From Cotesia glomerata (Eukaryota > Arthropoda > Insecta > Hymenoptera > Braconidae), in assembly GCF_020080835.1 (NCBI RefSeq), contig NC_058165.1, positions 11,291,813 through 11,355,812 of the forward strand: a stretch of 64,000 nucleotides of DNA, written 5' to 3'. The notes under the pieces are model-generated. The model worked only from the letters and a program-made list of their open reading frames with translations, was not told the origin of the DNA and did no database searches. Each line of letters opens with the position of its first letter. Positions within the stretch are counted from its first letter, which is position 1. Both the position numbers and the translations under genes were made by a program. This document shows, piece by piece, positions 20,906 through 31,820 of this stretch.

Positions 20906-22347
20906 ACATCTATCATTAAACCAATTTCAAAATCAAAATTTGAATTTTTAATTTCACTAATCGATATTAAAAAAACAAAAATGATTTTTGAAAAAGTCTG
21001 ACATGGCGTTTTTGAGTAATTAATTTTTCACAATTGAACTTTGTAGATGCAATTTAAAAATACCGTCTTTTAGATGATTTCACCATTATCATGATTTTAT
21101 AATAATTCTTTAATCAAATCAGTGTAATCAAGTTGGAGATTCTAAAAATTACTTTATCAAAACAATATTTAAAATTACGAAATTCTAACTTGGAAAATTT
21201 TCAAACAAGACACAAATCTTTTTTTTTTACCTCGGTTTTCGAAAATCAATTTTTCTTTAGATCTCGAGGTTTTGAAGTCTTGAATTTCATTCTTTAACTT
21301 CGAAATTTTTTAACTAACAAAAAAATCAATATGTAAAAAATTACGACTGAGTTTCTTGATGGAAATTTAATGCTCTACAGAAATTATCAAAAAATATTTT
21401 TCTCATAAAGTAATATTGGATTTTCTCCTAAAATATTTATAGATAAATTTCTTCGGCTTCATGATTCAACAGTTTTGATGCTAAAATAAGATCTACAATC
21501 AAAAATAAAAAACATGATTAATAGATGTTTCATTATTAATACCAAGGGCTCAAACTTTTAGGGTTTTTAGAAAAAAAAATAATTTTAATTTATTAGAACT
21601 AAAATAAAATAATTTTAATTTATTAAAACTAAAAACAATTTAGTATATAAGCTATGCATAATAACCTGAACTGCTCAACCGATTAGAATGCTGATTGTAG
21701 CAGTCATTTGTATCGATTTAATTTAGGAGATTTCCAGAAATCTCGAAGGTAAAATTAAAAAAAAATTTCTTTTTTAGAGAATTTGTTTATAACTTTCGTA
21801 TCGATTGATTTAAAAAAATTAATGATTTTTTAATAAAACAATCACGTTGATCGTTCCTATCAAAATTAAAATTCATTAATTTGTTCAAGAGACAACTGTG
21901 AAGGTGGCAATGATTTACAATTTCAAATAAATTAAATAGTCTACTAATGCGTTAGGAAAATTATAAAATTTTTATTTAGAATCATAAATTGCTCCATACA
22001 TTAACAATTATTAATATTTATTACTGTGGGTTTTATGTTTTATAATAAATATTTTACAAAACCTCAATCCTACGTACAGTCTTCTATATGTCAAAATATT
22101 GAAATATATGAAAAAAAAATGTCAAAATATTTTTCATTTTGGTGTGTATTTTGTGGATTATTGAATTTATTTAGATTAACAAATGCATATGTTTTTATTT
22201 ACAAATGTTTTCATTATAATAGCAACTACTTAGATAACAGTAATTGACGACACATTTATAAGTATGAAAATATTGTATTGGAATTTTAATTAGAATAATT
22301 TATGGACATTTGTGTAAAACCATAAATTCAAGAACCAAGAAGTATCT
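20906..22347. other. AT-rich region, no supported gene
   Basis: Short ORFs of 60-75 codons (for example 22026-22247) are AT-rich and not recognisable. Part of this stretch may be the 3' flank of the CACTA-like element to the right. Confidence 0.35.
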
Positions 22348-25300
22348 TCAGTCCATCTCCCAGCAATTTGATTGCTTGATTAAATATAAGTTCTTTGCTG
22401 TTTCGATCAAAATGGCCGGCTTTATTAACGTAGACTCTTTAACAAAAGTTAAATCATTTGAAGCTGTTGCTCGAACGATATGTTGGTTATTGAATGCATG
22501 TTAGTTATTTTGCCAAATGACCTACTTCCATCATGAATCACAGAATTACAGAATTTTAGCTTTTTTATGTTTTCGCACGTATAGTTTTGTCCATTCAATT
22601 TCATTTTTTTGAAACAATCTACATTCAAAGGATCATAACCTATTTTATTTAATGCAGTTCGTTCTTCATTTGTAGGCATTCGAGTAGTAAATTTTCCCCA
22701 ACCAACTAAACGATTTCTTGCATGACCGTTATTTTGCTTAAAATTAATTTGAAGTTTTTTTGCAACGAATTTTTTTGTCTCACTAGAAACTTTTTCATTG
22801 CATAAGATATTAATTAAAAATTTCTATATGAGGAAGCGCGTTGCGACTTGATCACTTTGAGCAAAAGAACTTGTAACAAAGTCCATAATTCTGCTATTCA
22901 TAGATTGTAACATCCACGTTTTCAAAAATTATAAAAATATCTATAACTAATTTATTTGTCCCCGGCTCGAAATTTGCTCGCCGGAGTCCAGGGTCATAAA
23001 CGGGGATTACATTATCAATAACAAAATATAAACAAAACACTTCATTTTAAATAAATCAAAGGTCATAAAAAGGGAAACCTCTTTATTGGCCTGATCATGT
23101 TAATAAACGATATAAACAATATAAACAAATTAAACAATATATTAGAACACTCTTTTCACACATAATTCGCGGTTCAAAATTGCGAACTAACTGTCAAGAG
23201 CTGGTTCCCCGCTTCCCCAGGAGACTAGCCGTCACCCCTGGGTCTAAACCTCTACCCCGAGAGCGAATGGAGAGTGTCCTCTTCGCCCCCACCTACACGG
23301 CTTATGATCACCTACCGTACCTCAGCTGAAGGCTTCGGCACGGGGAGAAGCACTTTCATCCGGTCGGTTCATGATACTTACCTGGGCCTTGGTCAGACTC
23401 CAGGTAGAGTATCATCCTCTGGAATTACTTGGTGAAGAGTATTCGCCCGAGTAATTCTGCCGAGAAAGAACTGCTTGCTTTATCGAGCCAAATTTTGGCG
23501 TTTATCATTTTTCCCCCAACTCTCTTGTAACGAACCGGAAGGGTCGTTTTAGACACCTGTCCGGTGCCCTCGAACTAGCATTCAAAAATAATTATTTATT
23601 ATTTTAATCGTAATTTCCTTCATTTTCTATCCATTCGTCTCACCAAATTCTAAGTTTTTATTTTCGAAACACAATTCTTTATTATTTTAATCGTAATTTC
23701 CTTCATTCTCTATCCATTCGTTTCGTCAAATTCACAATTCTTTATTATTTTAATCGCAATTTCTTTCATTATATATCCATTCGTCGATTTTCCATACTAA
23801 ATTGTCCTCGGGACTTATAAAATCTTCGCTTACCTAAATTATTTCTTACAAAATAATAATCGTCATTTCTTTCATTTTATATTCATTCATCGCTTTCCCA
23901 TACTAAATCTTGTTCGGAACTTGAAATAATTTTCCCAGTCTTTTAATTTCTTTTACAATTAATTCGTTCGGCTTTGTAATAATTTCTCACACGCTTAATT
24001 TCTTAATTTTAATCATACCTTCAGTAACAATAATATAAAATTATTAACTAAATAAATACAATAATTAAATAATAATCGCCGTACTAATAACAATAATTGT
24101 TTCTATTAATTTTTAAGTAATTAATAAAAAATAAACTAAAATACTCAAATACAAAAAGTAAAATTTGGGTCATAAGATTCAAATACGAATGCTTCATGTG
24201 CCCATAACGGGCCCCAGTTTCTAACAACGTCTACTAAATGCATTAGCAAGTGTATGTTGGATGTCATATTTTCAAGACCAAAGTATTGTTCAAACAGTTT
24301 TATGTATGCTTTTAATAACATTTCACAACGATCTAATGTTGCTGGTGAGATGCAGTCGCTATTTAAGAGATGAATGGCTTCTGCCAAAAGTGCAAAATGA
24401 CTAACATACTTCAGCAATACTTCCAGCAATACTTCCTTAAGGCCAATTGGACCGTAATCTAACCAGTTACGCCATTCTGAAGCTTTCCATTTTTGATAAC
24501 TTGTTATTGATCTTGGTTTACGTGAGCGACAGGATGGTGGCTTGATAGTTAATAAACATTTATCGATTAATTCAATAATTTTAGGACTCCCTACGTAATA
24601 TTCAGCTTTAGATGACGTAATGAATAGTCGTGTATGTTGCCGAACTGCGCCTAAATACACTGCGTGCATAGCTTCAACAACAACCCCATCGCGTATGTTG
24701 AATAATGGCGAAGCTACTAACGACCAGATAGTTTTAATTCTATGTCGCTTTTTATTATTATCAAAAGCGTAAGCCATATTATCGCGTAATTCGTTATCAG
24801 TTCGTTGCTTTTTGTAGCATTGACTCAATGGATAAACAAATTTACCAGGTCTTAAGCTTTGTCCCTTGGCGTAACAGTATAAACATCCATAAAATCCATT
24901 GAATTGATTTAAAGACGTCACTGCAGCTCTAGCTGGAGAATCGAGGCTACACGTAGTAACAATAAATCTTGATGTTATTTTTAATGAATCTGAAGATATC
25001 CACTCTACACCTGACAAGTACAGTTTATCCATTTCATCCGTGAATGGGTTTAGAAAATTATTCATAACTGGATGATGTTGATCAACATAAATTGCTGCGA
25101 GGAGCATATGCTTCTTTTGAAGATGCGGAGGTAATTCGTTGATTTGTACATAGACAGGCCACGCACTTGAATTAGAAGATTTGGCGATATTACATCCATC
25201 GGTGTTAAAAGTGAATGAAAAATTGTGCCATTTATCTAAAAATTCTCCTGGTAAACATAAAGATTTATATTTCCGTCCGTCATATACATCTTCATAAGCA

Positions 25301-25789
25301 TCGGCATTTGTTTTTGTTCTCCAAAATCTATATTTCAAAGCCTCCGAAATATTAAGTATTGATAGGAGTTCTTTGATTTGTGCAGTTAAACTTATATAGA
25401 TAAAGTAGCCTACATTCGATTCTGAAACTTCACATACACATTTTTCTGTTATTTTATTCGTTTTTTTGCATTTTTCACCCAAGTAATGACGACAGGTTCG
25501 ACAATAATAATGATATGTTAAAATATCTTTATTGCGATCCAAAAGTTTCCACAATTGTTCTTTATTCGTTGGTATACAATTGTCATGATACATTGATTTT
25601 ATCCACCGCAGTTGATCTAAAGTAGCCTCGTACGATAACTTATGTCAAACTGCTGTTGCAATTGCAGCAAGTTAATAAACAGTTAAGTTTTGCTTCGGAA
25701 TTAGAGGAATTTTAACATTTGGTTCAGTGTGTATATTCATAAATGGAGTCTCATGCAGCTTGTTATTACTACCTTGGACATCTATCATC
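22348..25789 (-). pseudogene. CACTA/EnSpm-like (TNP2-type) transposase pseudogene
   Basis: On the minus strand, coding similarity runs from about 25789 down to a TGA at 22348. The main open block (25593-24145) has a Cys/His-rich stretch (CRTCRHYLGEKC), NTDGCNIAKSSNSSAWPVY, IYVDQHHPVMNNFLNPF, a GCLYCYAKG zinc-knuckle-like motif and the C-terminal NIHLLMHLVDVVRNWGPLWA. These are family features of TNP2-like transposases with a DUF4218-like tail. Reading extends upstream in frame through TAA at 25672 and TGA at 25645. An LTR insertion (22906-24172/4) splits the gene. Beyond it the frame resumes (RLVGWGKFTTRMPTNEERTA and on), with TAG at 22824 and a frameshift near 22490. The N-terminus is cut off at 25790 by the neighbouring transposon. 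The copy is dead. Confidence 0.8.
22906..24172. mobile_element. LTR insertion inside the CACTA-like transposase
   Basis: The inserted segment starts TGTAACATCC, a typical LTR start, and ends GGGTCA (24172). The flanks are TAGAT on the left and TAAGAT on the right, best explained as a 5-bp duplication with one added base; AGAT as a 4-bp duplication is the alternative. Removing it and one flank copy restores the frame of the transposase across the junction, which confirms the borders. Inside are a GC-rich block (23180-23520) and T/C-rich repeats (about 23590-23960, AATTTCTTTCATT units). No gag-pol is present, so it is a solo LTR or a non-coding LTR element. Confidence 0.7.
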
Positions 25790-26320
25790 AAAACCGAAAA
25801 TTTTTTTTTCTCGGAGAACATTGAAAAACCGTTAGAGTACATTGAAAAAAAGGCCCTGTTTAAAGGAGAGCTCTTAATATTAATATTTGAGGTGGCGACG
25901 CGTAATTTTCTATTTCTCATTTAAATAACATGGGAAAATTTTTTTTTTAATTTTGGAATTTTGTAACACGATAACGAGATACTTTATAAGTATACCAAAA
26001 ATAGTCGTTATAGGAAATTTAATGCTCTACAAAAAAGGCCTAAATGACATTTTGCGTAAGTCGAACCGTTTCGAAGATATTGAGCCTCAAAGTTCAGACT
26101 GTTTAAAATTGTACTTTTTTTTTTGTAAACGCAAAAAAATCAATTTATATGTATAAATAATGTAATATTATCAACTTAAAAATAAATTTATACATTTATT
26201 CGATAGATTACAGGTCTAAAATTCTTGATAATTTAACAAATGATAATTTTTATAGATTTTTAGAGGAAAATATTTACTTACCTAAAAAATCTGGTAGAAA
26301 ATTATCATAAATTCAATTTA
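25790..26320 (+). repeat. Left terminal inverted repeat of the 6 kb transposon
   Basis: It pairs with 31250-31792. A 67-codon ORF (25953-26156) exists in both arms with about four amino-acid differences. Since the arms are nearly identical DNA, this alone does not show that the ORF is used. Confidence 0.85.
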
Positions 26321-27299
26321 TTATATATATTAATAATCTATTTCAATTAATAACGATACTTTGATTGACTTTTTAATCGATTAAACAGAAATAACAATAA
26401 AATATAAGATATGATAAAACAATTTTAGTAACTTCTCATCATGAAATCTACAATAAAGTTTTTTTCCTACAGTCTGGATAATTCTGCCGATGTTTTTTCA
26501 CAGTTTGTAATAAACTTTGGAACTGCTCCTCATCTTTAGTTAAACTTTGATTATATTGGAAAATTAACGCGATGTTTCTTTCAGCAACATCATTTACGAC
26601 TTTTAATAAATTGAAAAATTGAAGATTATTTTGAAAGCTTTCATGAGTAGGCCATAAAGTTATTTTTACATTAAGAAAGTCAGTACACAAACCGAACCGT
26701 TCAAATAAAACTAAAGATTCTTTAGATACAAAGTCGCTCAAATCTTTTTTTTAAAATTGTTTTTAAATTTTTGTCTTTTATCTGATAACGCTTCTTATTT
26801 ATATTAATGCCATTATTCGATTTCAGTGCTGTAACAACTTTTTTCTTTATTTCTGGCGAGACACTCATATCAAATAATGACAGAACAGATAATTCCTCTG
26901 AGAGGTACCACAAGTGTTTAGCCATTTTTGTAGATGCATTTTTTGAAATCAACGGGTTTATTTTATCATAGGAAATTAAATCTTGAATCAGTGTCAAATC
27001 ATTGTTTGGTGCTGTTATCGCTGATGTTGCTGAAAACCATACTTTTAAATAAAATTTAACGACGAAAATGCAGACCTGACGCACTCCTTTCATTTCAGAA
27101 TTCGTGAGTTTAAATTGATTTCTAAATACAAATATTTTCAAGCTGTAAATCGCTTTAGCCATCCATCTTGCGTGATGTACCGCTCCAGGTTGTTTGAAAA
27201 TTATTCCGCTAGGCAGTTCAGCTCCCAAAAAAATAAAACCCAATTCCAAGAGCTCTTTGTAATCACCTCTTGTTTGTGATATCTATTTATTAAAGTAAA

Positions 27300-27415
27300 T
27301 ATAATTAAATTATTATAATTATAATTATTATTATTATAATAATTATTATTATTATTATAATAATAATAATAATTATTATTATTATTTTTATTATTATTAT
27401 TAATATTATTATAAA
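27300..27415. repeat. (TTA)n/(TAA)n microsatellite in an intron
   Basis: This AAT-type simple repeat fills most of the intron between exons 3 and 4 of the transposase-like gene. A poly-Asn/Tyr ORF here is an artefact. Confidence 0.9.
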
Positions 27416-28138
27416 ATTCCAATCAACGTTAGTTATAAAATATATTTATTCTTACTTTTGAATAATTCGTAAGAAGAATTAGTATCTGTTCTTTGTTATC
27501 ACCGATGACTCCAAATACTCCCTGGTCTGAAATTCCCGTATCATACTTTTTTTGATCAATATTTTTCCAATTTTCTTTGAATCTGGTAAAAATTGGGACA
27601 TTAGGACCGGATGTTGTAGGCCAATACGATTCAAATACAGATCTTAAAACCAACTCCAGAATGTGGTGACGACACGGCAAATGAGTAAGTTCTCTTCCTT
27701 ATGCTTGTTCTATTAAAACACAAGTACCATTGTGTACGCCTGAAGAATATTAAAAATCAATTTTTATAAATAGATAAATTACAAATTGAACAATCAAGAA
27801 ATGGTAATCAAATTTGAGGAAATCTTAAAAAGTAAAAATGGTTCTCGAAATAAAATTTTTTGAAAAAACTGCAATGATGTAAGTGAATATTACCCGTATT
27901 TGTTGCTGTAGTATCAAAGCATAGCGCTTGTACTTTGTCAGTGACAGACCAATCCCGCAATTTTGAAACAATTACTGACCCGGGAAAAAATGATCAGATC
28001 TGATCAGACATGAACAGGCATGAGTCTTCAGGTCTGATCAGGTATGAAAAATGACCGGGTCTGATCAGACCTGGCCAGGCATGTTCAGGTCTGATCAGAT
28101 CTGTTCATGTCTGACTCGATCAGGTCCATAAAAAATCG

Positions 28139-28206
28139 GTGCCGACGGGGATTCGAACCGTACACCTCGCGCTCTTCAGACTGACACTTTACCTCTTGAC
28201 CAAATG
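28139..28206 (-). ncRNA. tRNA-like (Phe-like) module in copy 1
   Basis: On the minus strand the order is a box A-like GGTCAAGAGGTAAAG, an anticodon-like CTGAAGA, a perfect B box GGTTCGAATCC, and a tRNA-Phe-like end GTCGGCA. A proper acceptor stem and T stem do not form (C-C and A-C mismatches), so this is a tRNA-derived sequence and not a functional tRNA gene. It might still bind TFIIIC through the B box. Confidence 0.55.
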
Positions 28207-28390
28207 ATTCATCTTAACTTGAGAGTATCTTTCGAGCTACTTCAAGTAATTCAAATTTTATACATGATTTATCCTTATAGTTAACGGAGTTATATACCTA
28301 ATTTATTAATTATTAATAATTAATCATATATTACAGTGATTTATTCGGAACGGCTATGTATTTTTTTTCGCTCCATTAACATATGGTTCT

Positions 28391-29281
28391 ACACTGAGAG
28401 AGAATTTTATTCAATAGTAATAAAACAGTTTATTTGGACTTGAAAAAAAATTTAGTTAATATTAATAAAATTATATTTCATATAAATAAAATTATATTAG
28501 TATTTAATAAAATTTCATAAGTATTTAATAAAATTTTCTTAAATACTAATATGTGTTTATTAAAATAACCACGAACGACGCTTTCGTTTGCTGTCATTAA
28601 TACGAATATTAAGTCATTAAAAGAAATAATCTCAAAAAAAAAAAATTAATATTCATCAATTAATTATAATATATTCAAATATATTTTCACAGTAAAGTCT
28701 TTTAATAAATAGTATTAAGATTTTTAACAAGACATCCTAACCTAACCTATTTGTTTACTTCATGACGAATCACATGTAGAGATTTTAAATAATAAAAATA
28801 AATAAATATTCGATTGAATTTATGAAATCATAGTCTTTATTTTTAACAAATGCGTCCCTACATTGTCTGGTTTTCTGCTTCTGTTTTCATTTTATTAAAT
28901 AATGTCTAACTCTTATCGATTCATTTGTGAAATTTTTAAATTTAAGTGCATAAAATTAACATCCACTCGGATAACAACAGTTGTAGACTTTGTATTTCAA
29001 AATATAGTTCCGACAAAATTCAATTTTACTTAATTATTTATTCAATTAATTACTGATCAATACTTGTTAGTTAGTTGATTAATGAATTTTCTTTATATTA
29101 CATGTAGATAAATATTCATTACATACTAAGAAACATTTATTAGTATTTAATAAAATTTTTATTAGTATTTAAGGAAATTTAATTAATATTTAATAAATTT
29201 TTATTTGGGATTAGCCAAATAAACGTTTTATTAAATAGTAATAAAATTTCATTACTATTAAATAAAATTGTCTCTCAGTGT
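28391..29281. mobile_element. Inverted-repeat element with ACACTGAGAGA ends
   Basis: It begins ACACTGAGAGAGAATTTTAT and ends with the complement, TCTCTCAGTGT. Near both ends lies AATAGTAATAAAA. A shorter relative is at 59543-59945. The interior is rich in TTAATAAAATTT motifs and non-coding. The corresponding middle of copy 2 (52740-53325) is different sequence, so this is not a clean insertion relative to copy 2. Confidence 0.65.
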
Positions 29282-31249
29282 TGGCTAGATATCAGACATG
29301 GACAGGTCTGATCAGGTCTGAGCGTATTTAAGGCTTCAGACATGAACAGACATGAGCAGGCATGAACAGGTCTGATCAGATCTGAACGTATTTAACGCTA
29401 CAGACATGAACAGACATGAGCAGGCATGAACAGGTCTGATCAGGTCTGAGCGTATTTAATGCTTCAGACATGAACAGGCATGAACAGGTCTGATCAGGTA
29501 TAATTTCAGGCCTGATCATACATGAACAGGCCTGCTCAGGTCTAATTTCAGGCCTGATCAGATATGAACAGGTCTGCTCAGGTCTAATTTCAGGCCTGAT
29601 CAGATATGAACAGGTCTGATCAGTCCTGATCATTTTTTCCCGGGGAAGCCTGATTTCCACCAGTACCAGAAGCGATTTTGGAAGCTTCCAAAAATGTTTC
29701 TTGTCCCGAAGCTGTTAACGCAATTGCCACTTTATCGATATTTCCAGGTTCTTCAATGTCAGGCATTATTTTTCCATCCCAGTGTAGAACGCAGTTATTA
29801 ATTGTCAAATTGTTTTGTAAATTTTTCATTATATTTTCCCTTGCCGATTCACGACCTCGATGGATCGTCATGTGACTTATATTCGTTTATGTCATGTCCT
29901 GCACTTTTCAAAGTAGCAGCTATGATAAAACAAGCTCTTCTGTCAGTTACATTGGCACGATCAAGTGCACTAGAAAGTAAAGGTGTCATGATGTTCTTTT
30001 TTTTGTGCTGTTGCGATAACTTAAGTTCATCTTCGTAATCCGAAATTGATTTTGAAGTCCGACTAAGACTGGAATCCGTTTTTTGACTTAATAAGCCGGT
30101 ATCGTTGTCAGTTGACTGAAAGTTCTCTGTAAAATATTTAAAATTTTAATTAAGTTCTCCAAGAAATTAAAAAAATTCCAGATTAAAAAGTGAACGATTT
30201 TCTACATAATTTTTATGCAAAAATGATCTAAGATTGCGAAAAAGAATAACAACACTTACCAATGTCATGTGGTTGGTTTACATCACTGTCTGATATAATA
30301 TCAACTTCCATATCGTTTTGAGGAAAAACATTAATAAAACCTCGTCGATTCGGTTGCCGTTGGCCTTGCAAAAATAATTTTTTATCTTCATCAAGAAGTT
30401 TTGTTGTATTATGATCAGCAACGTCAAACAATTTTTCAATTAAAGCACAAAAATGTGACGCTTTTTTGTGAGACTTTTTATTTTTACTTTTTTCTAAATT
30501 TCTCCACAGAGTATGATAGTGAACAAGCTTTCGTATTGCAGAATTTTTTCTACAGGTCGGAATATCAGCTTCAGCCCATAACTCAAAAACCTTTTCAATC
30601 GTTAATAATGCACTTTTGTTTATTGGAAATCTCTGAGAACGATAATAATGGAAAAAAAGAGACATAACTTCTTTAATAGTTAGTAGTTTACGTCCAACAA
30701 ATTTTGTTATTTGGCAGCCAATTAAATAAATTTGTTTTTCCATATTTAACACTTAGTTAATCAACTTAGTAAACTCAATATTCTTCGAAAAATAATAAAC
30801 ACTCTGTTAACTTAAACAATTATCAGAATAAAAACGTAATCGATAAAGCAATCATACGAGAAGAAACGTATAATATTACATGAGCTTGGAAGGTAATTAT
30901 TAAGGTGGAAAAATTTAACACGAGACTGATAATATCAGTAAAACTCTTACTTGCACTGATAGCCGTATATAACAATTTAAACTGATAAGCACCAATAACT
31001 TTCACTAAAAAAAGTAAAGTAAAAAAACTAATAAATAGTTTTTAATAGCAAGTATTTGATACATTAATTTTTTAACTTAGAGCGCATTCGAGAAGAAAAT
31101 TTCCTCGACGCCATCTATGATGGAAAAGACCAAATACTTTTATTGTATCCAGCGTAATTAAATGTTTACCGCTGAAAAAATGACTTTCAATTTAAAAAAC
31201 TTGCAATTTTTAGATTAAGATATGACTACATAATCAGTAAATATATTAT

Positions 31250-31792
31250 TGGTACATAATAAAAGTAAATTTATGATAATCTTCTACCAGATTTTTTAGG
31301 TTAGTAAATATTTTTCTCTAAAAATCTATAAAAATTATTATTTGTTAAATTATCAAGAATTTTAGACCTGTATTCTATCGAATAAATGTATAAATTTATT
31401 TTTAAGTTGATAATATTTTATTATTTATACATATAAATTGATTTTTTTGCGTTTACAAAAAAAAAAGCACAATTTTAAACAGTCTGAACTTTGAGACTCA
31501 ATATCTTGGAAACGGTTCGACTTACGCAAAATGTCATTTAGGCCTTTTTTGTAGAGCATTAAATTTCCTATAACGACTATTTTTGGTATACTTATAAAGT
31601 ATCTCGTTATCGTGTTACAAAATTCCAAAATTAAAAAAAAAATTTTCCCATGTTATTTAAATGAGAAATAGAAAATTACGCGTCGCCACCTCAAATATTA
31701 ATATTAAGAGCTCTCCTTTAAACAGGGCCTTTTTCTCAATGTACTCTAACGGTTTTTCAATGTTCCTCGAGAAAAAAAAAATTTTCGGTTTT
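31250..31792 (-). repeat. Right terminal inverted repeat of the 6 kb transposon
   Basis: It pairs with 25790-26320 and carries the matching 67-codon ORF at 31425-31628 on the minus strand. It ends close to a short TA run (31805-31820). Confidence 0.85.
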
Positions 31793-31820
31793 TTTGAGAC
31801 ACTCTAATATATATATATAT

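Larger units (their letters stand above)
27979..29644. mobile_element. CCC-ended element with GATCAG/CATGAACAGG arrays, copy 1
   Basis: The ends are CCCGGGAAAAAATGATCAG and the reverse complement. Both subterminal regions consist of dozens of motifs such as TGATCAGACATGAACAGG and GATCAGGCCTGA. The element interrupts exon 2 of the transposase-like gene. The 2-bp GA lies on both sides (27977-27978, 29645-29646), and removing the element plus one GA restores the reading frame. It has no coding frame. It holds a tRNA-like module (28139-28206) and an inverted-repeat insert (28391-29281). Ends starting CCC, a 2-bp duplication and motif-rich subterminal arrays fit animal EnSpm/CACTA-type non-autonomous elements, but the assignment is tentative. 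Copy 2 is at 52303-53945 in opposite orientation. Confidence 0.85.
26448..30743 (-). pseudogene. Multi-exon transposase-like gene of an uncharacterised arthropod family
   Basis: Inferred exons on the minus strand: 30743-30260 (ATG; donor GTAAGT), 30126-27894 (interrupted by the insertion 27979-29644), 27739-27456, and 27282-26448 (TAA). All junctions are in phase. Key blocks in order are KLFDVADHN, LHWDGKIMPD, KIASGTGGNQA, ALCFDTTATNTG, LPCRHHILELVL, GAVHHARWMAKAIYSLKIF, KHLWYLSEEL and VAERNIALI. I know this block order from large families of uncharacterised proteins in aphids, other insects and cnidarians. The D-x-T and CRHH blocks suggest an RNase H-like transposase fold, which is my inference. 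Lesions are a frameshift near 29876, TAA at 27699-27701, one extra base in an A-run near 26745, and the insertion. The gene is not functional as it stands. Confidence 0.75.
25790..31792 (-). mobile_element. ~6.0 kb DNA transposon with ~0.53 kb terminal inverted repeats
   Basis: The outer ends share AAAACCGAAAATTTTTTTTT at about 25788-25810 and, inverted, near 31770-31792. The inverted repeats extend inwards to about 26320 and 31250, with only a few percent difference. The only gene inside is the split transposase-like gene 26448-30743 on the minus strand. The left flank is the interior of the CACTA-like transposase, so this element inserted into or next to that older element. I could not define a target duplication. 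The very long inverted repeats and single multi-exon gene make this a class II transposon. Confidence 0.75.

Noticed and set aside
27201..27422. Poly-Asn/Tyr ORF
   Set aside because: It is a translation of a TTA/TAA microsatellite inside an intron of the transposase-like gene.
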